Positions 13,944-21,758 of a stretch of 64,000 bases of DNA are shown in pieces. Below the pieces are notes generated by a model that saw only the letters and a program-made list of their open reading frames with translations, was not told the origin of the DNA and ran no database searches. Numbering within the stretch: position 1 is the first letter of the stretch; each line of letters opens with the position of its first letter. This DNA comes from Tepidamorphaceae bacterium (GTDB lineage Bacteria; Pseudomonadota; Alphaproteobacteria; Rhizobiales; Tepidamorphaceae): the NCBI GenBank assembly GCA_028279445.1, contig JANQNT010000012.1, positions 1 to 64,000 on the forward strand, read 5' to 3'. The translations under genes were made by a program, and so were the position numbers.

Positions 13944-14570
13944 TCAGGAATAGCCTTCCTTGAACCAGCGCTTCAGCGTCATCACCTCGGGCACGTGGCC
14001 GTTGTGGCGCATCCAGGAATCGACCGACCACTTCACGCCGGTCTTCTTGTCGCGCACCACCGCCGTGTTGTGCGGGTAGCGGGTGTCGAGGAAATTGCCG
14101 CGGCCCTCGATGCGCGCCACCGTGTGGTGCTTCAGGAGCCCCTTGCGCTCCAGCAGGATCAGCAGCCTTGTGGTGTTGCGCGCCTCATCGACGCAATCGA
14201 GCTGGGAGCGGTCGCCGCCGGTGGTGTAGTTGCCGGCGATGTCGGTGGCGGTGCCGGCGGTCTTGGCGGCGAACACCTCGAAGAACACCACGGCCTGCTT
14301 GATCGCCTCGCGCTCGTGCGCCGGGCTGGCGCTACCTACCGCCATGATCTCGCGCAGCCGTTGCATCTGCGCCTCGCGGAACAGGATATCGGTCTCGAAA
14401 TGGCAACCGAAGCCATGACAGAAGGTGACGGCCTTGTAGGTCTCACTGACGCGCACGAATTGCGATTGGGCTCGCACGGAGGCCTGCGCGAAGGCATGGC
14501 TCGCCGTCAGCACGCCGGCCAGCAGGACCGTCGCCGTCGCAATCGCCGCATTTGCCAAGGTCCGCCGCAT
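13944..14570 (-). CDS. Secreted hypothetical protein with transglutaminase-like Cys-His-Asp
   Basis: A 208-residue protein with a signal peptide ending near AFA-Q (residue 28). I do not recognise a named family. Seen directly: Cys126 in SQLDCVDEA, His167 in RYPHNTAVV and Asp184 in KWSVDSW. These occur in the order, approximate spacing and local hydrophobic context of the transglutaminase/papain-like catalytic triad, so a periplasmic transglutaminase-like hydrolase is a reasonable inference. Two further cysteines (CHGFGC, 51-56) could form a disulfide. It is divergent from trmFO and convergent with uvrA, with its stop 11 bp from a repeat module. Confidence 0.75.
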   Translation of the reverse strand: MRRTLANAAIATATVLLAGVLTASHAFAQASVRAQSQFVRVSETYKAVTFCHGFGCHFETDILFREAQMQRLREIMAVGSASPAHEREAIKQAVVFFEVFAAKTAGTATDIAGNYTTGGDRSQLDCVDEARNTTRLLILLERKGLLKHHTVARIEGRGNFLDTRYPHNTAVVRDKKTGVKWSVDSWMRHNGHVPEVMTLKRWFKEGYS

Positions 14571-14795
14571 GCGTGCCCCCCAGGCGGTCGTTCGACCAGA
14601 AGTCTCCCCGTCCCCTACCCATTCAGGCCGAACCCGGCAAGGTACCGGTTCGACCTACGAGCGGGCGCGTGATTGACACATATACGGTTTTCGGCCCGAT
14701 CGAGCGTGGTTCGTGCGCGACTGTGGCCTTCACGCAACGTCAGGCGGACCATGACAGGCGTTGGCGGGTACTGCGGCGGACGCTACAAAGACGTC

Positions 14796-16256
14796 ATGAG
14801 CAACATGAACGTCATGAGCGACAAACCGGTCATCAACATCATCGGCGGCGGTCTGGCCGGCAGCGAGGCGGCCTGGCAGGCCGTGCACGCCGGCGGGCGC
14901 GTCGTGCTGCACGAGATGCGGCCCCGTCGCGGCACCGATGCGCACAAGACCGACGGGCTGGCGGAACTGGTCTGTTCCAATTCGTTTCGCTCCGACGACG
15001 CGGAGTTCAACGCGGTCGGCCTGCTGCATCAGGAACTGCGCGCCTGCGACTCGCTGATCATGGCGAGCGCCGACGTCAACCAGGTGCCCGCCGGCGGAGC
15101 GCTCGCCGTCGACCGGCACGGCTTCTCCGAGGCGGTAACCGCAGCGCTTGCCGATCACCCGGATATCGACATTCACCGGGACGAGGTCGATATGCTCCCC
15201 GATGGGGATGGCGGTCTGTGGATCGTCGCCACCGGTCCCCTCACCTCTGAGCCACTTGCCGCGGCCATCGCCGAGCGCACGGATCGCGATTCGCTTGCCT
15301 TCTTCGATGCCATCGCGCCGATCGTCCACCGCGACAGCATCGAGATGGGCGTTGCCTGGATGCAGTCGCGCTACGACAAGCCGGGACCCGGCGGCACCGG
15401 TGCGGATTATCTCAACTGTCCGATGGACAAGGCGCAGTATGACGCCTTCATCGATGCCCTGCTGGCCGCCGAGACGACCGACTTCCATGAGTGGGAAGCG
15501 AACACGCCCTATTTCGATGGTTGCCTGCCGATCGAGGTGATGGCGGCGCGCGGCCGCGAGACCCTGCGCCACGGACCGATGAAGCCGGTCGGGCTGACCA
15601 ACCCGCATCCCGGCACCGACAAGCCCCATGCGGTGGTGCAACTGCGCCAGGACAACGCGCTCGGCACGTTGTGGAACATCGTCGGCTTCCAGACCAAGAT
15701 GCGTTACGGACCGCAGGCGGATGTGCTGCGCATGATCCCCGGTCTTGGAAACGCCGAGTTCGCCCGCCTCGGCGGCCTGCACCGCAATACCTACATGGAC
15801 AGCCCGCGCCTGCTCGACCCGCAATTGCGTCTGAAATCCCAGCCCAACCTGCGCTTCGCCGGGCAGATGACCGGCGTCGAGGGCTACGTGGAATCGGCGG
15901 CGACGGGACTGCTGGCGGGCCGTTTCGCGGCGGCCGAGGCGCAAGGCCGCGCGGCGCATCTGCCGCCGCAAACGACGGCGCTCGGCGCACTGATCAACCA
16001 CATCACGCTCGGCCATGTCAGCGCCGAAAGCACGCACGCACCGCGCAGCTTCCAGCCCATGAATGTCAATTTCGGGCTGTTTCCGCCGGTTGATGTTGAA
16101 CCGGGATCGATGCGCGATGAATCCGGCAAGCGCCTCAAGGGCAAGGCGCGCGGGCAAGTTCGGAAGAAGGCCATGACGGACCGGGCGCGGCGTGATCTGG
16201 CCGGCTGGCTGTCGGGTGATGCTGAAAGCGTGGACCTGGTGGTGAAGGCCGGCTGA
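14796..16256 (+). CDS. trmFO: Methylenetetrahydrofolate-tRNA-(uracil-54-C5)-methyltransferase TrmFO
   Basis: Folate- and FAD-dependent enzyme that makes ribothymidine-54 in the T-loop of tRNA. From ATG 14796 it has 486 residues. Further in-frame ATGs at 14805 and 14814 are also possible; earlier frame sequence back to 14673 is non-conserved. The FAD motif is [17 protein letters not shown], and family blocks [12 protein letters not shown] and [10 protein letters not shown] are present, with [20 protein letters not shown] near the middle. Its stop codon directly abuts the stop codon of the convergent phytoene-synthase-like gene, with no spacer. Confidence 0.96.
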   Translation: MSNMNVMSDKPVINIIGGGLAGSEAAWQAVHAGGRVVLHEMRPRRGTDAHKTDGLAELVCSNSFRSDDAEFNAVGLLHQELRACDSLIMASADVNQVPAGGALAVDRHGFSEAVTAALADHPDIDIHRDEVDMLPDGDGGLWIVATGPLTSEPLAAAIAERTDRDSLAFFDAIAPIVHRDSIEMGVAWMQSRYDKPGPGGTGADYLNCPMDKAQYDAFIDALLAAETTDFHEWEANTPYFDGCLPIEVMAARGRETLRHGPMKPVGLTNPHPGTDKPHAVVQLRQDNALGTLWNIVGFQTKMRYGPQADVLRMIPGLGNAEFARLGGLHRNTYMDSPRLLDPQLRLKSQPNLRFAGQMTGVEGYVESAATGLLAGRFAAAEAQGRAAHLPPQTTALGALINHITLGHVSAESTHAPRSFQPMNVNFGLFPPVDVEPGSMRDESGKRLKGKARGQVRKKAMTDRARRDLAGWLSGDAESVDLVVKAG

Positions 16257-17129
16257 TCAGGCAGCCTCGGGGGCGAGCAGCGATGCCTTGCGGGCCGTCT
16301 TCCAGAGAATCCACTGGCGCCGCCACTGCGGCAGACGCACCGCCTCGCGGAACGGATCGCCCAGCCGGGCGAACGCATCGAGATAGTGCCGCGCCAGCGC
16401 CGTGGTCAGGAAGGCCGATGTGAGCCGATCCGGAATCTGGTCGACATAGGCCCCCATCGCCGCGATGTGGTCGAAGGCCGCCGCACGGAAGGCTTCCAGC
16501 GCGCACATCACTTCCGGCGTCGCGTTGCCGGCCAGCACGTCCTCGCGCGTTGCCCCATGGGCCTGCAGCATGTCGAGGGGAATGAAGAGCTGGCCGCGGC
16601 TGGAATGCAGCGGCAGCGACAGCAGCACCCGCGCCATGGTGCAGGCCACGCCGCCATGGCCGGCGATATCGGCCGTCGAGGGCACCTCGCCGTCATTGAG
16701 GACGATGGCGCTGAGTTGCATGATCGCAGCGTTGGTCTCGCCGGCGTAACCGACCAGGTGCTGCAATGTGGGCATCGGGTCGTCGTAGAGGTCGAAGACG
16801 CGCGCATCGACCATGTTGACCAGCGTCGCACTCGGCAGCGAGAACTGTGTGACCGTGTCGCGCAGCGCCGCCAGAACCGGATGGCCCTCGCCGTCGCCAT
16901 GCTCGATGCCGTTGAGGGCGTCGGTCCACCATTGCAGGCGGATTTCACCGGGAATCGGGTCGGTGATCTTGTCGCGCACCTCCGCGATTTCCCCGGCAAA
17001 GGCGTGCAGCGCGTAAAGGTGGCGGCGCTTGTCGGGCGGCGCGAACAGGCCGGCCAGGAAGCGGTCCTTGTCGCGCTCGCGCACGTAGCGTTCGCAGATC
17101 GCGTATGCCGTATCCAGATCGCCAGCCAT
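16257..17129 (-). CDS. Squalene/phytoene-synthase-family protein, NDUFAF6-like
   Basis: A 290-residue all-helical protein of the squalene/phytoene synthase superfamily. The first prenyl-diphosphate-binding Asp motif is degenerate (FAGEIAEVRD) and the second (normally N-x2-D-x3-D) is not visible (GHGGVACTMARVL). It is therefore unlikely to make carotenoids and resembles the mitochondrial complex I assembly factor NDUFAF6. The retained LQWWTDALNG segment is typical of this subgroup. It is the last gene of yajC-secD-secF-Mth938-this gene, 8 bp after the Mth938 gene, whose mitochondrial relative NDUFAF3 is also a complex I assembly factor. Inference: a role in membrane insertion or assembly of NADH:quinone oxidoreductase. 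Confidence 0.85.
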   Translation of the reverse strand: MAGDLDTAYAICERYVRERDKDRFLAGLFAPPDKRRHLYALHAFAGEIAEVRDKITDPIPGEIRLQWWTDALNGIEHGDGEGHPVLAALRDTVTQFSLPSATLVNMVDARVFDLYDDPMPTLQHLVGYAGETNAAIMQLSAIVLNDGEVPSTADIAGHGGVACTMARVLLSLPLHSSRGQLFIPLDMLQAHGATREDVLAGNATPEVMCALEAFRAAAFDHIAAMGAYVDQIPDRLTSAFLTTALARHYLDAFARLGDPFREAVRLPQWRRQWILWKTARKASLLAPEAA

Positions 17130-17137
17130 GAGCCTGC

Positions 17138-17521
17138 CTAAGATACCGCGATGAGGGCTGCGCCGACGCTGCGGTCCTCGGCCAGCAGCACGTTATAGGT
17201 GCGCACCGCCGCGCCCGTGCTCATGACATCGACGCCAATGCCAAGACCACGCAGATGCGCGCGCACGCCGTCGTCCACGAAGGCGATGTCCGGACCCGTG
17301 CCCAGCAGCAGGATTTCGGGGCGATCGTCCGTCCCGGCAAGCAGGTCGAAGTCGTCCGGCGTCAGGGTGTGCGGGGTGTCCGCATCCCACGCGCTGATGC
17401 CGTCCGGCAACGCCATGATCGAGCCGCGATGGGACATGCCGGCAAAGCGGAAGCCGCCATTGCCGTAGGCCTCGATGGGCGTGGCTTGCGGATAATGCGC
17501 ACGTTCAACCGTCACGACCAC
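17138..17521 (-). CDS. Mth938 domain (DUF498) protein, NDUFAF3-like
   Basis: A 127-residue protein of the Mth938/DUF498 family, whose mitochondrial member NDUFAF3 assists complex I assembly. Visible family features are the N-terminal IEAYGNGGFRFAG with the buried glycine cluster, the central PEILLLGTGPD strand-turn and the STGAAVRTYNVLLAEDR block near the C terminus. There is no signal peptide or membrane helix. It is 25 bp after secF and 8 bp before the NDUFAF6-like gene on the same strand. Linkage of this family to secDF is a recurrent alphaproteobacterial arrangement, which was used to argue for a link between membrane insertion and complex I assembly. Confidence 0.88.
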   Translation of the reverse strand: MVVTVERAHYPQATPIEAYGNGGFRFAGMSHRGSIMALPDGISAWDADTPHTLTPDDFDLLAGTDDRPEILLLGTGPDIAFVDDGVRAHLRGLGIGVDVMSTGAAVRTYNVLLAEDRSVGAALIAVS

Positions 17522-17546
17522 CTCGTGCGTGGGCTGCCGATAGAGC

Positions 17547-18485
17547 TTAACTGGGTGCGTCCGCGGTTTCCGCTTCCGCCGGCTTGTTGCCGGCGGGGCG
17601 CAGTTTCATCAGGATCAGGAGCGGTGCGGCGACGAAAATCGACGAATAGGTGCCGATCAGCACGCCCCAGATCATGGCGAAGGTGAAGCTGCGGATCACC
17701 TCTCCGCCGAAGATATAGAGCGCAAACAGCGCAAGGAGAGTGGTCGTCGAGGTCATGATGGTGCGCGACAGCGTGTCGTTGACGGACATGTCGATGACAT
17801 CGCGCACCGGCTTTTTCTTGTAGCGGCGAAGATTCTCGCGAATCCGGTCGTAGACGACGACCGTGTCGTTGAGCGAGTAGCCTACGATGGTGAGAACCGC
17901 GGCGATGCTCGACAGGTTGAACTCGAAGCGTACCAGCGAAAACAACCCGAGCGTCAGAATGACGTCGTGCACGGTCGTTACCACCGCGCCGATGGCGTAC
18001 TGCCACTCGAAGCGGAACCAGATGTAGATCAGGATGGCGAGAAACGCCGCGATGACCGCGATGATGCCGCTGGTGACCAGTTCGCCGGAGACCTGCGGAC
18101 CGACGATCTCGACGCGCCGATAGTCGACGCTGTCGCCAAGCGCCTCGCGCACCTTGACGATCACTGCCTGCTGGGCGAGTTCGCCGCCCTCCTGCTGCTC
18201 GACGCGGATCAGCACGTCCGTGGGGGCGCCGAACTCCTGGATCTGTACGTCGCCGAGCCCCAGATCGCCGACCCTGGTGCGAATGTCGGCGATGTCGGCG
18301 GGGCCATCCTTGCTCTGGATCTCGATCAGCGTGCCGCCGCGAAAATCGATGCCGAAATTGAGCCCCAGCACGATCACCAGAATGAACGAGGCAACGATCG
18401 CCGCACTGGACCCGGCAAAGCTGAACGAGCGCCAGCGCATGAAGCGGATGGCGGTCTGATCGGGTATCAGTTTCAGGTAGCGCAT
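17547..18485 (-). CDS. secF: Protein translocase subunit SecF
   Basis: Together with SecD uses the proton-motive force to help pull proteins across or into the inner membrane via SecYEG. 312 residues from MRYLKLIPDQ at 18485; the longer frame upstream is non-conserved and overlaps secD. It has an N-terminal helix, a periplasmic domain with GLNFGIDFRGGTLIE, and five further helices containing TIVGYSLNDTVVVYDRIREN, the RND-family core motif. It lies 13 bp after secD. Confidence 0.97.
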   Translation of the reverse strand: MRYLKLIPDQTAIRFMRWRSFSFAGSSAAIVASFILVIVLGLNFGIDFRGGTLIEIQSKDGPADIADIRTRVGDLGLGDVQIQEFGAPTDVLIRVEQQEGGELAQQAVIVKVREALGDSVDYRRVEIVGPQVSGELVTSGIIAVIAAFLAILIYIWFRFEWQYAIGAVVTTVHDVILTLGLFSLVRFEFNLSSIAAVLTIVGYSLNDTVVVYDRIRENLRRYKKKPVRDVIDMSVNDTLSRTIMTSTTTLLALFALYIFGGEVIRSFTFAMIWGVLIGTYSSIFVAAPLLILMKLRPAGNKPAEAETADAPS

Positions 18486-18498
18486 CGTCGCAAAAGCC

Positions 18499-20112
18499 TC
18501 AGATCGGGAGCTGCGTGGGGCGGCGCCACTTGATCCAGGTGGCGACGATGAAGCGGTTGAGGGTGAATGCGGTGAACACCGAGCAGACGATGCCGAAGGC
18601 AAGCGTGATGGCGAAGCCGCGCACCGGCCCGGAGCCCAGATTGAACAGGATCACGGCGGCGATCAGCGTGGTGATATTGGCATCCAGGATGGTGCCGAGC
18701 GCCAGCCGATAGCCGGAATCCACCGACGAGATCACCGACTTTCCGGCGCGTATCTCCTCGCGTATTCGCTCGAAGATCAGCACGTTGGCGTCAACCGCCA
18801 TGCCGATGGTCAGGATGATACCGGCGATGCCGGGCAAGGTCAGCGTCGCCTGCAGCAGTGTCAGCAAGCCGAACACGAGCGAGACGTTGATGATCAGCGA
18901 GATGTTGGCGAAGACGCCGAACAGTCCGTAGGCCAGAACCATGAAGACGACCACGGCGATGGAACCGATGATGGCCGCCGTCTCACCGGCGGCGATCGAG
19001 TCCGCGCCCAGGCCCGGACCGACGGTGCGCTCCTCAAGGATCGTCAATGGCGCGGGCAACGCGCCCGCGCGCAGCAGGATTGCCAGATCGTTGGCGCTCT
19101 CCACCGTGAAGTTGCCGCTGATCTGCCCCGAGCCGCCGAGGATCGGTTCGCGGATCACCGGCGCGGAAATCACTTCCTCATCGAGGATGATGGCGAACGG
19201 CCGGCCGACATTCTGCTGCGTCACGTTACCGAAGCGACGCGCGCCGCTGGCGTTGAAGCGGAAGGTGACGATCGGTTCGTTGGTGCGCTGGTCGAAGCCT
19301 GGCTGGGCATCCACCAGGTCCTCGCCGGCGACCATGATCCGGGTCTCTACCAGATAGGGAACCGGCGGATCGTCGATGGAATAGAGCAGCTCGGATTCCG
19401 CCGGCGGACGGGTCTGGATCGCCTGCTGGGCGGGCATCGAGAGATCGACCAGACGGAAGGTCAGCTTGGCGGTCTGGCCGATCAGCGCCTTGAGGCGGGC
19501 GGGATCGTCGAGACCGGGCACCTGCACCAGAATGCGGTCGGCGCCCTGGCGCTGGATTGAGGGTTCGGTGGTGCCCAACTCGTCGATGCGCCGGCGGACG
19601 ATCTCGATGGATTGCTCGACCGCGGAACTGATGCGCTGGCGGATGCCCTCCTCGGTCAGCGACAGGACAATCTGGCTGGCCGCGCCCTCATCGATTTCGA
19701 CTTCGGTCAACTGACCGCCCATGCCACCAAGCAGCAAGGATCCGCTGATCGGCTCGGCAAGATCGGACAGCGCCTCGCGCGCCGCATCGACGTTCTCCGC
19801 CTCGCGGATGCGCACCGTGACGGTGCGACCCGCGATCTCCAGATTCCGGTAACCGATGCGCGCTTCGCGCAGGGAGGCCCGCACGTCGCCGCGCAGGGCT
19901 TCCAGCCGCTCCTCGATCACCGCCTCGGTATCGACCGCCAGCAGCAGGTGCGAGCCGCCCTGCAGGTCGAGCCCCAGCACAAGCTGGCGCTGCAAGGCCT
20001 GCGGCAGGTTCGACAGACCATCCTTCGACACGAAGTTCGGCGCTGTCAAAACGAGGCCGAACACCGAGATGGCGAGAATCAGGATGATTTTCCAGCGCGC
20101 AAAATAGAGCAT
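18499..20112 (-). CDS. secD: Protein translocase subunit SecD
   Basis: Larger partner of SecF in the SecDF-YajC accessory translocase complex. The 537-residue length fits alphaproteobacterial SecD. It has an N-terminal membrane helix, a large periplasmic P1 domain starting with LVLGLDLQGGSHLLL, then a six-helix RND core with LTIGMAVDANVLIFERIREE near the C terminus. Start MLYFARWKI at 20112, 67 bp after yajC, and 13 bp before secF. Confidence 0.98.
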   Translation of the reverse strand: MLYFARWKIILILAISVFGLVLTAPNFVSKDGLSNLPQALQRQLVLGLDLQGGSHLLLAVDTEAVIEERLEALRGDVRASLREARIGYRNLEIAGRTVTVRIREAENVDAAREALSDLAEPISGSLLLGGMGGQLTEVEIDEGAASQIVLSLTEEGIRQRISSAVEQSIEIVRRRIDELGTTEPSIQRQGADRILVQVPGLDDPARLKALIGQTAKLTFRLVDLSMPAQQAIQTRPPAESELLYSIDDPPVPYLVETRIMVAGEDLVDAQPGFDQRTNEPIVTFRFNASGARRFGNVTQQNVGRPFAIILDEEVISAPVIREPILGGSGQISGNFTVESANDLAILLRAGALPAPLTILEERTVGPGLGADSIAAGETAAIIGSIAVVVFMVLAYGLFGVFANISLIINVSLVFGLLTLLQATLTLPGIAGIILTIGMAVDANVLIFERIREEIRAGKSVISSVDSGYRLALGTILDANITTLIAAVILFNLGSGPVRGFAITLAFGIVCSVFTAFTLNRFIVATWIKWRRPTQLPI

Positions 20113-20179
20113 CGCGAGAGCTTCTCGAAGACCTGTGCTGTATCGACGGCCCGGCGGGCCGCCGCAACCGCGCTACGGT

Positions 20180-20506
20180 CTATTCCTTGACGGGTTCGCC
20201 CTTCGAGCGAACATCGGAAATCGTCGAACGCACGACACGCACATTCAGCTTGTTGCCGAGATCGACCTGGACCTCTTCCTCGTCGACGACCTTCGACACC
20301 TTGCCGATCAGGCCGCCCGCGGTGACCACGGTGTCGCCACGGCGCAGGCCGGCGACCATTTCACGGTGTGCCTTCATGCGCTTCTGCTGTGGGCGGAAGA
20401 TCAGGAAATACATGATCACGATGATCAGGACGAACGGCAGAAGCTGGATGAAGAAGTCGCCGCCTCCGGGCGCAGCGCCCTGCGCATAGGCCGGTGTGAT
20501 GAACAT
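20180..20506 (-). CDS. yajC: Preprotein translocase subunit YajC
   Basis: Small single-span inner-membrane protein bound to SecDF. In its 108 residues the hydrophobic helix FVLIIVIMYFLIFRPQQKRM (about 27-46) ends in the family signature RPQQKRMK, followed by the cytosolic GDTVVTAGGLIGKV domain. It is the first gene of yajC-secD-secF-Mth938-NDUFAF6-like; the promoter should lie in the 287-bp gap shared with the divergent DUF815 ATPase gene. Confidence 0.97.
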   Translation of the reverse strand: MFITPAYAQGAAPGGGDFFIQLLPFVLIIVIMYFLIFRPQQKRMKAHREMVAGLRRGDTVVTAGGLIGKVSKVVDEEEVQVDLGNKLNVRVVRSTISDVRSKGEPVKE

Positions 20507-20739
20507 ATGAAGGTCCGTCTTGTTGGCTGGCCGGCCCTCGCCGACGGCATGGATGCCGCGTGCGGGTGCTGGCGGAATTCAGTGATACGCGACCGGTTAC
20601 GCGTTGCCCGCGACTCAACATTGGTTTTCGCGCCGCCCGGTCAAGGCCGCGCGGACTATACAAGCGCGGCGCGGCAATGCAATCCGGTGTGCGGGCGTCA
20701 AGTTGCGCGCGGGCTTTTCCGGCCTGGCGATGGCTGTGC

Positions 20740-20758
20740 TAGAGCATGTCTTGCTCTA
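20740..20758. promoter_or_regulatory. Perfect palindrome upstream of DUF815 ATPase
   Basis: TAGAGCA-TGTCT-TGCTCTA is a perfect 7-bp inverted repeat with a 5-bp spacer, ending 35 bp before the ATPase start at 20794, where an operator would sit. It may instead be a remnant of the GAGCATG-type repeats common in Hyphomicrobiales. The rest of the 20507-20793 gap shows nothing recognisable. Confidence 0.4.
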
Positions 20759-20793
20759 AACGCCGCATTCTCGTTCGCAGTTGTCGTGGTGCG

Positions 20794-21684
20794 ATGTCCG
20801 ATTCCAGGTCTCAAGTCCAAACCGAGTTGTTGCTCGCGCGTATCGCCGAGGCGTTGGAGCGCCTTGCGCCGCAAAGCGCCGCCGCGCCGGATTTCGCGGC
20901 GGCTGATGCATATGTGTGGTCGGGCGCGAGCGTCGCGCTGACGCCGGTCGCCAGGGTCAACCGCATCGAGATGACGCTGCTCAAGGGCATCGACCGTGCG
21001 CGCGACCAGCTCTACGACAACACGCTGTGCTTCGCGCGCGGGTTTTCCGCCAACAACGCGCTGTTGTGGGGCGCGCGCGGCATGGGCAAGAGCTCGCTGG
21101 TCAAGGCCTGCCACGCCGCCATCAACGCTGAGGCCGACACGCACGGATTTGCCGCCGGTGCATTGAAGCTCATCGAGATTCATCGCGAGGACATCGATAC
21201 CCTGCCCGTGCTGCTGTCGCTGCTGCGCGCGCAGGAATACCGCTTCCTGATCTTCTGCGACGATCTCTCCTTCGACGGCGACGACACCTCGTACAAGTCG
21301 CTGAAGGCAGCACTCGAGGGCGGTCTGGAGGGCCGGCCGGCGAACGTCCTGTTCTACGCCACGTCCAACCGTCGTCACCTATTGCCGCGCGACATGATGG
21401 AGAACGAACGCTCCACCGCCATCAATCCGCACGAGGCGGTCGAGGAGAAGGTCTCGCTGTCGGACCGGTTCGGCCTGTGGCTTGGCTTCCACAAGTGCAG
21501 CCAGGACGAATACCTGGCCATGATCGACGGCTACGCCGCTCATTTCGGCCTCAAGGTGGATGCCGAAACGCTGCATCGCGATGCGCTGGAGTGGTCAACG
21601 ACGCGGGGCACACGATCCGGCCGCGTCGCCTGGCAGTTCATTCAGGACGTCGCCGGGCGGCTCGAGGTGCGGCTGCGGGACTGA
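20794..21684 (+). CDS. DUF815-family AAA-type ATPase
   Basis: A 296-residue P-loop protein of the DUF815 family, function unknown. The start ATG at 20794 (MSDSRSQVQ) is preferred to 20746, because the earlier sequence overlaps the palindrome and is not conserved. Walker A is LLWGARGMGKSSLVKA (about 103-118), and Walker B-like FLIFCDDLSFD follows about 60 residues later. A sensor-like FYATSNRRHL block and the HEAVEEKVSLSDRFGLWLGF segment match the family. The gene stands alone, divergent from yajC and convergent with nlpD. Confidence 0.92.
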   Translation: MSDSRSQVQTELLLARIAEALERLAPQSAAAPDFAAADAYVWSGASVALTPVARVNRIEMTLLKGIDRARDQLYDNTLCFARGFSANNALLWGARGMGKSSLVKACHAAINAEADTHGFAAGALKLIEIHREDIDTLPVLLSLLRAQEYRFLIFCDDLSFDGDDTSYKSLKAALEGGLEGRPANVLFYATSNRRHLLPRDMMENERSTAINPHEAVEEKVSLSDRFGLWLGFHKCSQDEYLAMIDGYAAHFGLKVDAETLHRDALEWSTTRGTRSGRVAWQFIQDVAGRLEVRLRD

Positions 21685-21711
21685 AAGTCGCGGCAAGTCG
21701 CGCAGAAGGCC

Positions 21712-21726
21712 GGCCTCGTTGAGGCC
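21712..21726. terminator. Small hairpin between convergent ATPase and nlpD stops
   Basis: GGCCTC-GTT-GAGGCC forms a 6-bp perfect stem in the 74-bp gap between two convergent stop codons. It has no T-tract, so termination here is a guess from position. Confidence 0.3.
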
Positions 21727-21758
21727 AGCCTCCCCGAGTGTGCCTCGCGTTCGTTCGC

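Noticed and set aside
16257-17129. Carotenoid or hopanoid synthesis gene (phytoene/squalene synthase)
   Set aside because: The Asp-rich substrate-binding motifs are degenerate, no other isoprenoid gene is near, and the operon context points to the NDUFAF6-like group.
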